DNA from: Bacteroidales bacterium UBA4116
GTDB taxonomy: Bacteria > Bacteroidota > Bacteroidia > Bacteroidales > Tannerellaceae
Reading direction: 5' to 3'
Length of the DNA stretch: 64,000 nt
Assembly: GCA_002381645.1 (NCBI GenBank)
Contig: DFXE01000020.1
Location: 62,001 to 126,000 of the forward strand
Shown here: piece after piece, positions 43,615 to 53,560 of the stretch
Position numbering within the stretch: position 1 is the stretch's first letter
How the letters are laid out: each line of letters begins with the position of its first letter
The notes under the pieces: model-generated
Told to the model about the DNA's origin: nothing
Database searches by the model: none
The model's input: the letters and a program-made list of their open reading frames with translations, nothing else
Made by a program: the position numbers and the translations under genes

Positions 43615-44382
43615 TCAGGTCCGAATTGTTTGTTTACAGACCAGTATTTGTTTTGCTGAGTTGTCTTCAAATGGTTCTTCATTGAATCCGCCGAATTTAT
43701 GGAGGGTTTGGAATCCGTACATGGTGAGATAAGCATCTAATTCCTGCGGGAAAAACATGCGCATATCCATGTTCTGCACCGAATCGAATGTGCCGTTTAT
43801 GTAATAATGCCATTTGATGCGGTTAATCTGGGTTTTATTTTCGTAAATCATAGTTTGCTTTATGGCGACCTCCCTGCCGTCCGGGATGGTGTAGCCGGCA
43901 ATAGGGATCTCCTGGTTCTCAGCGTTTACGATGTAGCGGATATCGGGATTGAAACAATCGAAGATGAAATAGCCGTCTGCTTTGAGATGCTTTTTCACCT
44001 GTGTCAAAACACGGAAGAAATCTTCTGTGTCGTATAAATGGTGGATGGAGTTAAAGGGAATAAATATAATGTCATACGTTTCGGGCAAATCGAAAAACCT
44101 CATGTCGGCTTCGATTAACGTGACGGGGATGTTCAACCGGTCTGCTTTTTCTGCGGCTTGTTTCAGCATAGACGGGCTGTTGTCGACGCCGGTAATGCGG
44201 TATCCTTCCTTAGCAAGGGGAATAGTGAGCCGCCCTGTGCCGCAACAGAGTTCCATAATGTTGCTGTCCTTTTTTTCTGCGAGCCAACGGGAGTAAAATG
44301 GCAAGTCGGCTGTGTCGGTGTTCATGCCGTCGTAGATGTCGCCGTCGTAAATTAATTCGTCTACTTTGTAGCTTTTTTGCAT
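43615..44382 (-). CDS. Class I SAM-dependent methyltransferase, 255 aa
   Basis: A Rossmann methyltransferase with motif I ELCCGTGRLTIPLA (about residues 43-56), the acidic VDNSPSML, motif II EADMRFF and DIIFIPFNSIHHL. A beta-rich insertion lies in the C-terminal half. The methyl acceptor is unknown. It stands alone with its own promoter (44409-44416). Confidence 0.85.
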   Translation of the reverse strand: MQKSYKVDELIYDGDIYDGMNTDTADLPFYSRWLAEKKDSNIMELCCGTGRLTIPLAKEGYRITGVDNSPSMLKQAAEKADRLNIPVTLIEADMRFFDLPETYDIIFIPFNSIHHLYDTEDFFRVLTQVKKHLKADGYFIFDCFNPDIRYIVNAENQEIPIAGYTIPDGREVAIKQTMIYENKTQINRIKWHYYINGTFDSVQNMDMRMFFPQELDAYLTMYGFQTLHKFGGFNEEPFEDNSAKQILVCKQTIRT

Positions 44383-44408
44383 TTGGATTGGGTATTGATG
44401 GTTCGGAA

Positions 44409-44416
44409 CAAATATA
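44409..44416 (-). promoter_or_regulatory. -7 element of the methyltransferase gene
   Basis: TATATTTG on the minus strand, ending 26 bases before the ATG at 44382. Confidence 0.5.
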
Positions 44417-44633
44417 GGAATTATTTGAATGGGGTGATGTAGCTGGTATTCAGAACAAATAAATTACTTCTTTATATTTAATTTTCTGGTTCGAAATCTA
44501 TTATCAACAGTGCGGTATGGTAGTGGAAGGTTGACACGGAAGGTGAAGGTAAACCGGAAATTCCTAATTGTATCCGATAAGTAGGGTTGAATATCCGGCT
44601 ATTTCTGAATTATATTTTTATTTTAACACAAAT

Positions 44634-44669
44634 ATGGGTTGATCCGGAAAAGATTCCGGATCAACCCAT
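44634..44669 (-). terminator. Terminator of PUL 2
   Basis: A perfect 16 bp stem (44634-44649 with 44654-44669) and 4-base loop, 63 bases beyond the GH99-like stop. On the minus strand it is followed by ATTTGTGTT, only moderately T-rich. Confidence 0.65.
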
Positions 44670-44732
44670 ACAAACAGACTAAATGGTAATACCGGGAAAA
44701 ATAATCAGGATGTAATATCCTGATTACTGATT

Positions 44733-45956
44733 TTACTTCTCATACCTGTCATATTTACTGTCCATTACTTCTTTCACCGCTTCAAGGTAGCCGAAACCGT
44801 ATTTCATATCGGGCAAAAGATAGCCTCCTTCCACCCACTCATTCCATGAAAATATGGTTATCAATTTGGGTTGCCGGGGATGCTTATCGGCATATTCTTT
44901 TGCTCTTTGCAGGAAAGTAGCAAAACTTTGGGGTGTATTATTGTAATGTACAATATCTTTCGGGCCTTTATGGGGAAAACGGGGACTATCGTCCCATCCT
45001 ATGGAAGCATTCGGGAAATAAGGTATTTGAAGGGCTTCGCTCCATTTATACATACGTTCCATCGATCGGGTACCCCACTGTATATAATCTTCCGGATGAG
45101 GACCGCCCCAGTTATAATGCGTCATGCTGTTAAGCCCCAGTTTATGAATATTATCGAGCATTTGTTGATTCGGGTCACCTCCACCGATGATCGACTGCAC
45201 ATGCAAACCCGGGAACCCGGCTTTTTTCGTCTCCTCACGGAAATAATCGAGGGCTTTACGGGCTTCTTCCACCGTTCCAAAACTTTCAATGAGTTTGTGC
45301 ATTCCGAAAATGGAGAATACCGGTTCGCCGTTTATTTTAAAGTAGTTGGGACGTTTGAAGTATTGGTTGATGATCCTGTCTACTATGATCCTGAAGTTTT
45401 CCCAATCTACGGCAGCATCCCAAAGCAACGAAGTATCGTCTTTATACCGGTGTACATTCCAATAATTCCTTTTTACGTCGTGATTAGCCCACATGACATA
45501 GAATTTCATCTTATCATTGTTTCTGGCTTTCAGGAAACCATTATTCAGGCTGCTTTCCAGAAAAGGGCCTTCGTCATACCAGTACCAATCAAAAATAAAA
45601 ACGTTTACTCCATGATCGGTTGCGGCATCGATCCATTTTTCCATTACTGCGGGATCGTCGTCGAGTTCATAACCCCATAACGGCACCTTAGGTTGATAAT
45701 GGCCTTCGAAGCGGGGATTTCCTTTTTGTATGACCTCCCACTCTCCTATTCCTTCCGGCCATAATATTTCGTTCCCTTTCGGTATATCATTATGGCAGGA
45801 AGGCCAGATATATGCGGCTACATAATAATCCTGTTCCGGCATATTCTGATTTACTTTTGCGTTCGAATGCGAACACGACATTACAACTAAAAGTAAACAT
45901 ACAGCTGTTACAACTACGGTCAACAAAGGCATACAATCATTTTTTTTCACTTCCAT
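44733..45956 (-). CDS. GH99-like (WbsX-type) lipoprotein, 407 aa
   Basis: I start at ATG 45956, giving a lipoprotein signal (VVTAVCLLLVVMSC); the upstream frame would run back into the SusD gene. The protein is an (alpha/beta)8-barrel of the GH99/WbsX clan: VFIFDWYWYDEGPF near the N-terminus and WNEWVEGGYLLPD near the C-terminus, with Glu373 and Glu376 spaced as the catalytic glutamates of GH99 endo-alpha-mannanases. It is the only enzyme of PUL 2, 25 bp after the SusD gene. Endo-acting cleavage of a mannose-containing glycan is plausible but unproven. Confidence 0.78.
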   Translation of the reverse strand: MEVKKNDCMPLLTVVVTAVCLLLVVMSCSHSNAKVNQNMPEQDYYVAAYIWPSCHNDIPKGNEILWPEGIGEWEVIQKGNPRFEGHYQPKVPLWGYELDDDPAVMEKWIDAATDHGVNVFIFDWYWYDEGPFLESSLNNGFLKARNNDKMKFYVMWANHDVKRNYWNVHRYKDDTSLLWDAAVDWENFRIIVDRIINQYFKRPNYFKINGEPVFSIFGMHKLIESFGTVEEARKALDYFREETKKAGFPGLHVQSIIGGGDPNQQMLDNIHKLGLNSMTHYNWGGPHPEDYIQWGTRSMERMYKWSEALQIPYFPNASIGWDDSPRFPHKGPKDIVHYNNTPQSFATFLQRAKEYADKHPRQPKLITIFSWNEWVEGGYLLPDMKYGFGYLEAVKEVMDSKYDRYEK

Positions 45957-45981
45957 AGCATTTAATTTTAATATTAATATT

Positions 45982-47697
45982 TTACCAACCCGGATTCTGG
46001 ACCAGATTGGGATTAAGCGTAATCTCATCCTGAGGTATTGATGTGAGATAATCCTGATTTTCCCGGAACCTGTATCCATCCGGTAACTGGGAAGCGTAAT
46101 AGTCTATCAGGCCATTCTCGTCTACCGGCACCTGATAGTCGGGAAACTCTTCTTTACTTACGGGATATCCTTTCGGTCTTTTTCCTTTGAACAGAGCGTG
46201 CGCCGCCCAGCGTTGATAATCCTCATCCCTTTGTCCCTCCAATGCCATCTCCACTCTCCTTTCGCGGCGTATTTCATATAATTCATCTGTTACCGGGTAC
46301 CCGTAATCGACTTTGTTGGGGTCAGTATCCTGCGGATTAACGATAAAATCAGGCATGCCTGCCCTTTTACGTAATACATTCAGTTGATCATAAGCAACCG
46401 TTTTATCCAGTTCATATTTTGCTTCTGCATAATTTAACAGCACTTCACCATACCTGAAGATAATAAATCCTGTCTCCGCCTGTACTTCCCATGATTGTCC
46501 GGCGGCGGGTGATAAAGGGTTGCCCGTCTTCTTCACCTGAAAACCGGTCGGACATAATTGCAATGCGCCTCCATCAATCGTAGGCTTATTAAAATAAGTG
46601 TCAGTTACCTGCGACATCAAATCGCCGGGAATCCATATGGTTGATTTCAACCTCGGATCGCAATCTTCCGCTATTGTCGTCAGGAAGGCATTCCCTTTTG
46701 AGGTTCCGGCTAATTTGATGTAGTCGTACGGTTTGCCGTTTTTACCTAAATAGGAAGAAACCAAATCCCAGGTCACTCCTTTCTGATTGGCATTATAGGT
46801 TATAAATCCCTGGGTACTTACTCCCATACCGTCTGCTGCATTATAGGCCCTGTAAAGCAGGACTTCATCAATATCGGTCATATTATCGAAACCGAACAAA
46901 CTGAAATAATCCATGTCGGGATTTCCCGTATTATATATACCGGTTTTATAATCGCCCCGCATTAATTCTTCTGCAGCCTCCACACATGCCCTGAAATATT
47001 TATCCGGATCGGCACCCGGAGTACCGAAAGGTGTACCGGCATGGTATTTCTGCCATGTCCCTTCAAATAAGGCCACCCTTGTTTTAAATGCGAGTGCGGC
47101 TTCTTTATTTAAAAGGTTATTGCCTTTAACCACCCTTTTGTCAAGATACGCTATCGCTTTATCTATATCGGATATTATCGAATCGGCAATTAATGTGCGC
47201 GGGTCACGCGGACGCATCAGTTCATCTTCCGAATCGAGCTGTAAAACATTGGAATACCAGGGTAAATCACCATACATTTTAAGCATATTAAAATAAAACC
47301 ACGCCCTGAAGAAGTGAGCTTCTCCTACATAATGTTTATATGTATTGAAATCGTCTTCACACCGCCGGTAATTCTCAAAGAAAATATTTACGTTCCTTAT
47401 TTTATCCCATTCCCATTTCCAATCACCCGTACGCCGGGTTCTTTCGCCATTCAGGATATTGCTTGGACTACCGTGTACCATATCATCCGAATGGGTTGCC
47501 GTTTCGGCAACCATTCCATCCTGGTATTTCGGGCAAAAAACGGGATAAAACTGCAAGGTATAATATTCGAGATCTTTGGATGCTTTCCAATAATTCTCCG
47601 TACTTATTTTGTCTAACGGCTCCAGGTCGATAAAATCCTCGCATGATATAAAGTGGAACAGAACAACAGCAAAAAATAAATATATTAACCGTTTCAT
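45982..47697 (-). CDS. SusD/RagB-family lipoprotein of PUL 2, 571 aa
   Basis: Lipoprotein signal with cysteine 19 (LFHFISCEDFIDLEPLD), SusD-type helical scaffold and C-terminal motifs (ETGFIIFRYGEVLLNYAEAKYEL, VTDELYEIRRERRVEMALEGQRD). It binds glycan at the surface as partner of the SusC protein coded 25 bp upstream. Confidence 0.93.
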   Translation of the reverse strand: MKRLIYLFFAVVLFHFISCEDFIDLEPLDKISTENYWKASKDLEYYTLQFYPVFCPKYQDGMVAETATHSDDMVHGSPSNILNGERTRRTGDWKWEWDKIRNVNIFFENYRRCEDDFNTYKHYVGEAHFFRAWFYFNMLKMYGDLPWYSNVLQLDSEDELMRPRDPRTLIADSIISDIDKAIAYLDKRVVKGNNLLNKEAALAFKTRVALFEGTWQKYHAGTPFGTPGADPDKYFRACVEAAEELMRGDYKTGIYNTGNPDMDYFSLFGFDNMTDIDEVLLYRAYNAADGMGVSTQGFITYNANQKGVTWDLVSSYLGKNGKPYDYIKLAGTSKGNAFLTTIAEDCDPRLKSTIWIPGDLMSQVTDTYFNKPTIDGGALQLCPTGFQVKKTGNPLSPAAGQSWEVQAETGFIIFRYGEVLLNYAEAKYELDKTVAYDQLNVLRKRAGMPDFIVNPQDTDPNKVDYGYPVTDELYEIRRERRVEMALEGQRDEDYQRWAAHALFKGKRPKGYPVSKEEFPDYQVPVDENGLIDYYASQLPDGYRFRENQDYLTSIPQDEITLNPNLVQNPGW

Positions 47698-47722
47698 ATG
47701 AATAGTTTTTATTATTAGACAA

Positions 47723-50700
47723 TCAATACGTTATTGTAACACCCAATGAATAGACCCGGTCTGCCCCATAGGTTAATCTGCCTGTTCCTTCTTTGCCGTA
47801 GTAATTACCGGATCCTCCTTCCGGAAATCCTACGGGGGCAACAGGGTCTATACCATTCGGTAATTTTGAAAATGTAAGGAGGTTTTCACCTGAAAAATAA
47901 AAGCGTACTTTTTCCAGATACATTTTTGATGATAAGTGTTTCGGAAGTGTATATCCCAACTGGATATTTTGCAGCCGTATATAGGATGCGTCCTGTAGGT
48001 ACCGGGTATTGGGATTATTTTTGTTTTTAGCTTCTTCCGTATCGTTCAGGTATGGCCTCGGCCACCAGGCAGTCGTATTGATGTTGGCTTCTCCTTCGTA
48101 CAGGCCGCTGTATTTGCTTCCGGGGGCATCCCTGAAGTAATCCAGATGATCCGGTGAAATACAGGATTCCCACCAACCATTCGTAAATCCCCAGTAGATA
48201 TTCGACATCCGGTAAAAATAAATATCTTTTTTCCCTACGCCTCTCCATAACATGGAGAAATCGAAATTCTTAAAGCTGAAACCGGCAGTTATCCCGTATT
48301 GCCAACGGGGCTGATCGTTACCGATTACCGAACGGTCTCCCGGATCATTTACCGTATTTTTTCCATTATCCACTTTTCCGTCGTTATTGGTATCTTCATA
48401 TCTTAAGTCACCGGGGCGCCAGGTGCTTCCCAGATGTGAAAGATCCGTCTTCTGCAGGTAATCGTCTACTTCCTGTTGCGACCTGAAGAGGTCATTTACC
48501 GTATATCCCCATATATCTCCTACCCGCTGCCCTTCGTACCAGGTAGAAAGCGTTCCGGTAGGGTTAAAATATTTGGTTACAACGGATTTATAATCGTATA
48601 AATTGAAATTCACAAAGTATGACAATCCGTTTTCAAACGCCTGCCTCCAGTTAAGCGACAACTCCCATCCACGGGTCCGGAGTGTAGAGTTATTCGCTTT
48701 GGGTGCTTCGGCTCCCAATACGCCGGGTTTTGCCTCGGAAGGACCAACCATATCCGTTGTTACGCGTTGGAACACGTCGAAAGTTGCCTGCAACCGGTTG
48801 CTTAAAAAAGCCATATCCAAACCGATATTGGTAGTTGTGGCAGTTTCCCAGGTAAGATGCCTGTTCACTATTCCCGGCGCTTTGGTATATCCTACCGGAC
48901 GGCTGTCGCCGTATTTCAGCAACCAGTCTAATTTTTCCGATTTCAGGTCTACCAGTTCCAAATCGGTATACGGATTTACATTCTGATTACCTAACTGACC
49001 CCATGAACCTCTTAGTTTAAGGGTATTGACATATTCTATCCAATCCTGCCAGAATGATTCTTTATGAATATTCCATCCGATGGAAAAAGACGGGAAAAAG
49101 CCCCATCTGTTATCCTTACGAAACACATATGAACCATCATACCGGATATTGGATTCGAACAGGTATTTTTCTTTATAATTATAACCTGCGCGTGCAAAGT
49201 ATCCGGTTGTAGCGGTATGTCTCAATTCTTCGGACAATACAGGATTACCGGTGGCTGTTTCAAGCGAAGGTACATCTTCTACGATTATATCCGTTTTATA
49301 TCCATGTAATTTTGAATATTTACTTTTTTCTAATTGGAAACCGGCCATTAAAAGGATATTATGCATTTCTTTGACTGTAAAATCATAGGAAGTAAAGACG
49401 TTTGAGGTCCAGTATTCCTTCAGCGACTGTTCCCTCCTGATGTTATTGGGGATACTCACACCATTGGGTGTAACCGTTTGATCCACATTGTAGATGTTAA
49501 TCAGTTTTTTTACATTCGTCACATTCCCCGTATACGTATTATACGCAAAATCCGCATTTATTTTCCATCCTTCCAGCGGCCTCAGTTCCATTTTAAAATT
49601 ATTCCAGTAATCATAATCGTCGTTGCGGTCGGTACCTGCCGTTATCGACGGTATATGCGATTCGAACGTATAATGTCCCCATCCGTCGTATAACGGAGTT
49701 ATCGGGTAAGCCCTTGAGATATGCCGGTACATAAATGAATAATCTCCTTCCTTCGTCATATTGGGTTTTTCACGGTATTTCCTGGCAAAACGGGATTCCC
49801 AGCTAAAGTCCCACCATTTGGTTATAGCGACATCCACTTTCCCCATTACATTCATTCTGGTAAATTTATCTTTTCCGTAATTCAGCACACTTTTCTGGTC
49901 CATATATCCGGCTGAAAAATAGTATGAAACCCTATCGGCTCCTCCTTGTACGGAGACGTCGTGTTTCTGGTTTACACTGTTCCCGAAATAGATATCCCAC
50001 CAATCTGTATTGGCATAATTCAGGTTAGCGCTGTTCCATATGTTGCCATCGGGATAGGCTCCGAAAATAGTTGCTCCTTCCGGCCAATCTTTCATAGAGT
50101 TTTTCAGGTAATCCCAATCCTGGTTCTGATATGCAATGATCCGGTCGATCGTTTCATCGCTTATCGGATGTCCGCCCCGGTTATCACCGGCTTCGTTCAG
50201 CACCCTGGCCCACGTATATGAGTCAAGCATCTGTGGCAACTTTTGAGGCGTATTGATTATTAAGTTACCTGAATAATTAACCCTGATTTTCTCATTTTTC
50301 TGCCCTCTTTTAGTAGATACAATAACCACCCCGTATGGCGCCCTCGCCCCGTAAATAGCCGATGCCGCGGCATCTTTCAGAACGGATATGGACGCAATAT
50401 CTTCCGGATTGAGATTATTTATATCTCCGGGGAATCCGTCTATCAGGACATAAGGTTCTCCTCCGTTCAACGATCCCATACCACGAACGGTCATCTTCAT
50501 TTCGGCGCCCGGCTGAAATCCTCCCTGATTATCTACATCGAAGTTGAAACCGGGAGCCAGCCCCTGTAATAATTGCGAAACGGTGGCCGCCTGCCTTTCT
50601 ACTAATTGCTCGCTTCCTATTACATCGACCGCACCGGAAAGATTTACTTTTTTCTGGGTTCCGTATCCTACTACAACTACTTCTTCAATTGCCCGGATGT

Positions 50701-51334
50701 CCTGTTTCAAGATTATATCTATCGTCTGCCTGCCGTTAATCTGTACTTCCTGAGTGATATATCCTATATAAGAAAACATCAGAATATCAGATGCAGAAAT
50801 ATTATCTATTGAAAAATTCCCGTCGAGATCGGTTACATTACCCCGGTTTGTTCCTTTCACAATAATAGATACACCGATGAGCGGTTCATTTTCTGTATCC
50901 GTAACTTTTCCCCGTACGTTTATTTTCCCGGGTTGACTAATACCCGGTAAGACATCTATTGTCTTGTTATCATTTGTCTTGCTCTTTACAACTACAATCT
51001 GGTTGCCGTTCACATGGTAGCTCAGTTGCAGAGGGGTAAGCACCGTATCCAGTATTTCTTCGACCGTTTTATTTTCCGCATACACTGAAACGGTGTGAGA
51101 TGTATTTACATCTGTTTTATAAAGAAATACGTATTCGGTATTTTTTTCTAATTCGGTGAATAGTGATTCTAATTTTATATTATCAAAATGCAGGGAAAGG
51201 GTAGATACATGAGATTGGGTTCCGCCGGCCATAGTAGCATACCCTGAATATAGAATACATATCGATACAATAATAAATCTGGATATGAAGCATTTTTTTC
51301 TACTCCGTATCTCCTTTTTATATTTATTCTTCAT
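47723..51334 (-). CDS. SusC/RagA TonB-dependent transporter with STN domain, 1203 aa
   Basis: I start at ATG 51334; the frame is open to 51520, but the added 62 residues have no signal character. After the signal/anchor (about 15-38) comes an STN domain (about 45-115, LHFDNIKLESLFTELEKNT), then the carboxypeptidase-like domain (KVTDTENEPLIGVSI), the TonB box (IEEVVVVGYG), plug (GEPYVLIDGFPGD) and barrel. An STN domain means the transporter signals to the FecR anti-sigma factor, in line with the upstream fecR and sigma genes. Confidence 0.94.
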   Translation of the reverse strand: MKNKYKKEIRSRKKCFISRFIIVSICILYSGYATMAGGTQSHVSTLSLHFDNIKLESLFTELEKNTEYVFLYKTDVNTSHTVSVYAENKTVEEILDTVLTPLQLSYHVNGNQIVVVKSKTNDNKTIDVLPGISQPGKINVRGKVTDTENEPLIGVSIIVKGTNRGNVTDLDGNFSIDNISASDILMFSYIGYITQEVQINGRQTIDIILKQDIRAIEEVVVVGYGTQKKVNLSGAVDVIGSEQLVERQAATVSQLLQGLAPGFNFDVDNQGGFQPGAEMKMTVRGMGSLNGGEPYVLIDGFPGDINNLNPEDIASISVLKDAAASAIYGARAPYGVVIVSTKRGQKNEKIRVNYSGNLIINTPQKLPQMLDSYTWARVLNEAGDNRGGHPISDETIDRIIAYQNQDWDYLKNSMKDWPEGATIFGAYPDGNIWNSANLNYANTDWWDIYFGNSVNQKHDVSVQGGADRVSYYFSAGYMDQKSVLNYGKDKFTRMNVMGKVDVAITKWWDFSWESRFARKYREKPNMTKEGDYSFMYRHISRAYPITPLYDGWGHYTFESHIPSITAGTDRNDDYDYWNNFKMELRPLEGWKINADFAYNTYTGNVTNVKKLINIYNVDQTVTPNGVSIPNNIRREQSLKEYWTSNVFTSYDFTVKEMHNILLMAGFQLEKSKYSKLHGYKTDIIVEDVPSLETATGNPVLSEELRHTATTGYFARAGYNYKEKYLFESNIRYDGSYVFRKDNRWGFFPSFSIGWNIHKESFWQDWIEYVNTLKLRGSWGQLGNQNVNPYTDLELVDLKSEKLDWLLKYGDSRPVGYTKAPGIVNRHLTWETATTTNIGLDMAFLSNRLQATFDVFQRVTTDMVGPSEAKPGVLGAEAPKANNSTLRTRGWELSLNWRQAFENGLSYFVNFNLYDYKSVVTKYFNPTGTLSTWYEGQRVGDIWGYTVNDLFRSQQEVDDYLQKTDLSHLGSTWRPGDLRYEDTNNDGKVDNGKNTVNDPGDRSVIGNDQPRWQYGITAGFSFKNFDFSMLWRGVGKKDIYFYRMSNIYWGFTNGWWESCISPDHLDYFRDAPGSKYSGLYEGEANINTTAWWPRPYLNDTEEAKNKNNPNTRYLQDASYIRLQNIQLGYTLPKHLSSKMYLEKVRFYFSGENLLTFSKLPNGIDPVAPVGFPEGGSGNYYGKEGTGRLTYGADRVYSLGVTITY

Positions 51335-51586
51335 AGATTTGTAAAATTTTAAATTACAATGACAACTTTGTTTTTTAAAATGAAGTAAACCGTATAATAT
51401 GCCCGTATTGTACGGTTTTTCAATTGGATTTTTACCGGAAAGGTAATCCGGTATTACGGGACAGTAGAAGGTGGATCTCTCATATAATATAACTTTTAAG
51501 TGTTCATAATATCCTGCCATTAGTATGACGGGAAGTAGTTATCTGCACAGATGGTGTGTTTTCCTTATTTAATATTTATCACATAT

Positions 51587-52726
51587 TTATTCTATATATA
51601 TTTTATTACCGTTTCTTTTATAAGTAAATGGAGTGGATAGTGATAAGTTATATAAAACGGTTTCGACAGATTCCGACAAATTCAACTTACCTATATATTT
51701 TTCTTCGGCTATATCGCGATTGTATATGAAATTCAAGTTATAATGACGGGTTAATTTATTAAAAATATAATCGAGGGATTCTCCGTTTAATTTCATAAAG
51801 CCGTCTTTCCAACAGGTATAATAATAAGTATCTGTTTGTCTTAATTCCGTTTTTCTTTTTTCCACAAACAAACCCTGAGCCGGTATTAGTTTTCTCTTTG
51901 TCTTTTCCACCTGTACTTCGATACTGCCTTCTACCAATACCACCGAGCCGGCATCATCGCGTTCATAAGCGTTAATATTGAACTTTGTGCCTAATACTTT
52001 TATATTAAATTTCCCGGTACGGACAATAAATGGTACGGATCTGTCAGCAGCTACTTCGAGATAAATTTCACCATCCACAAAGATCTCCCGTTTATTTTTT
52101 TTAAATTGTTTCGGATAAATAAGCCTGGTTCCCGAATTGAGCCAGACAATCGTTCCGTCGCTAAACGTTACAGTCGAACGTTTTCCATAGGGAACTATCA
52201 ATTGCAGGTGTTCGGCATCGGCATCGAAACGATCACTTACATTTTCGGTTTCAATAACAACCGTGCCTTCTTGGGTCTGATGAATTACAGCGCTGTCTTT
52301 TACATTCTTAACTGAAGTGCCCGAGATAATAAGAATGTTGTCCGTATTTACCGGATAATTTTCAAAAGCCTGTAACGGATATGTATCCTGCCGCTGGTAT
52401 CTTTCCACACCAATGAATAATAGTATTATGATAACAGCGCATGCCGCAGATATAGTGATTCTTATGAGGATGTTTCTTTTATGTTTACGGCCTATATCAT
52501 CCATCAATTTCCGGTAGTCTTGTTCTGAACGGTTTTTCTCCGGCGGGGTTTCTTCAATTTTAAGATTCCGTATCAATGTTATTGCATCCTCTATAACCTG
52601 TCTTTTATGCGGATACATCTGTATAAGCGAGTTAATTGTTCCTGCATCTCCCTTTTTTACCAACTTAACAAACTCGTTATCAAGCAGTAAATCATCAAGT
52701 TCAAAGTAGCCGCCGTTATTTCTCAT
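51587..52726 (-). CDS. FecR-family anti-sigma factor, 379 aa
   Basis: A cytoplasmic N-terminal anti-sigma part (1-90), one membrane helix (about 95-112), a periplasmic FecR domain (about 175-285, VTFSDGTIVWLNSGTRL, FNIKVLGTKFNINAY) and a C-terminal DUF4974-like domain (YNLNFIYNRDIAE, about 320-379). It holds the neighbouring ECF sigma factor inactive until the STN-type transporter at 47723 signals substrate. It lies 118 bp after the sigma gene. Confidence 0.92.
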   Translation of the reverse strand: MRNNGGYFELDDLLLDNEFVKLVKKGDAGTINSLIQMYPHKRQVIEDAITLIRNLKIEETPPEKNRSEQDYRKLMDDIGRKHKRNILIRITISAACAVIIILLFIGVERYQRQDTYPLQAFENYPVNTDNILIISGTSVKNVKDSAVIHQTQEGTVVIETENVSDRFDADAEHLQLIVPYGKRSTVTFSDGTIVWLNSGTRLIYPKQFKKNKREIFVDGEIYLEVAADRSVPFIVRTGKFNIKVLGTKFNINAYERDDAGSVVLVEGSIEVQVEKTKRKLIPAQGLFVEKRKTELRQTDTYYYTCWKDGFMKLNGESLDYIFNKLTRHYNLNFIYNRDIAEEKYIGKLNLSESVETVLYNLSLSTPFTYKRNGNKIYIE

Positions 52727-52844
52727 TATTATACCTTTTTTAGTATTACAAACGAGAAGTAATTATGTAATCAGGATTCGGAAAAAATATTCGGAAATTT
52801 TTATTTTTCCTACGGAATCAGATATTCTATCATTAAAAAGAAGG

Positions 52845-53447
52845 TTATGCCATAAACAAAATATACCCGCCGGTATTGTTTTTACGGATGCTTTGTATGG
52901 CCCTGTATATCAGGTTACGTGCCGCCTGCCCCGACAGGTCCATCACTTTTGTTATTTCGTCGTAATCCATTTGATGTAAAAATCGCAGATAGATAATTTC
53001 ACGTTGCCGGGGCGTAAGTGACCCCAGAATTTTTTCTATCCGTAGTCTCAGGTTTTCTTTTTCCTCCCGGTCTTCTAAAAAAGTATCTTCAATTTTAAAT
53101 TGCAGATCAAAACTGTCTGTCTGGTGAAGCCCGACATGCTTTTGTAAATAATGGCTATGGTTAAGGTAAGCATTTCTGAAAGCCATAAACAAATAGGCTT
53201 TAATTGTGGCAGGGTCTTTTATTCTCTCGGGTTTGGTATATAATTTAATAAAAATTTCATGAATTATATCGCTGATGTATTCGTCATCGATCCGGAATCG
53301 TAAACCATAAGCGTATAATTTATCATATACAAGTTTGTACAGGTCGGTAAAGGCCTGTTTATTTCCATTTACAAATAATTCCCATAGGTAAACTTCATCC
53401 TTCCCTGTATTTTCGGTTACATTGTTCACGGTATCGAAGGTTAACAT
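52845..53447 (-). CDS. ECF sigma factor of PUL 2, 200 aa
   Basis: Region 2 (FTDLYKLVYDKLYAYGLRF, ISDIIHEIFIKLY) and region 4 (LTPRQREIIYLRFLHQMDYDEI, SGQAARNLIYRAIQSIR) are typical of the expanded Bacteroides sigma-70 family paired with FecR. It should transcribe the susCD genes of PUL 2 when released. The promoter lies immediately upstream and overlaps the terminator of the preceding HAD gene. Confidence 0.9.
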   Translation of the reverse strand: MLTFDTVNNVTENTGKDEVYLWELFVNGNKQAFTDLYKLVYDKLYAYGLRFRIDDEYISDIIHEIFIKLYTKPERIKDPATIKAYLFMAFRNAYLNHSHYLQKHVGLHQTDSFDLQFKIEDTFLEDREEKENLRLRIEKILGSLTPRQREIIYLRFLHQMDYDEITKVMDLSGQAARNLIYRAIQSIRKNNTGGYILFMA

Positions 53448-53478
53448 CTTTTTATTTGATCTGCTTGCTATACAATAG

Positions 53479-53514
53479 CAAAATTAGACTTTTTTCGGAA
53501 TGAAAAAAGTCTAA
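53479..53514 (-). promoter_or_regulatory. Sigma-gene promoter overlapping a terminator hairpin
   Basis: The 13 bp stem TTAGACTTTTTTC/GAAAAAAGTCTAA (53484-53496 with 53502-53514) lies 46 bases beyond the HAD stop and is followed on the minus strand by TTTTG. The last bases of the stem form part of TAATTTTG (complement of 53479-53486), the -7 box of the sigma gene. Terminator and promoter thus share bases. Confidence 0.55.
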
Positions 53515-53560
53515 TTGTAATTATTCGTCACCCATAACCTAACAGCAGTTAATTCTTAAT

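Larger units (their letters stand above)
44383..44732. other. Intergenic region: methyltransferase promoter and PUL 2 terminator
   Basis: About 350 bases without a gene. The left end carries the methyltransferase -7 box. The right end holds the large hairpin 44634-44669. Nothing else was recognised. Confidence 0.55.

Noticed and set aside
44871..45680. Open frame of 269 codons antisense to the GH99-like gene
   Set aside because: The leftward frame carries signal peptide, barrel motifs and catalytic glutamates; the antisense frame does not.
51335..51520. Longer N-terminus of the PUL 2 SusC protein
   Set aside because: The additional 62 residues have no signal character; the ATG at 51334 is followed by a proper anchor/signal segment.
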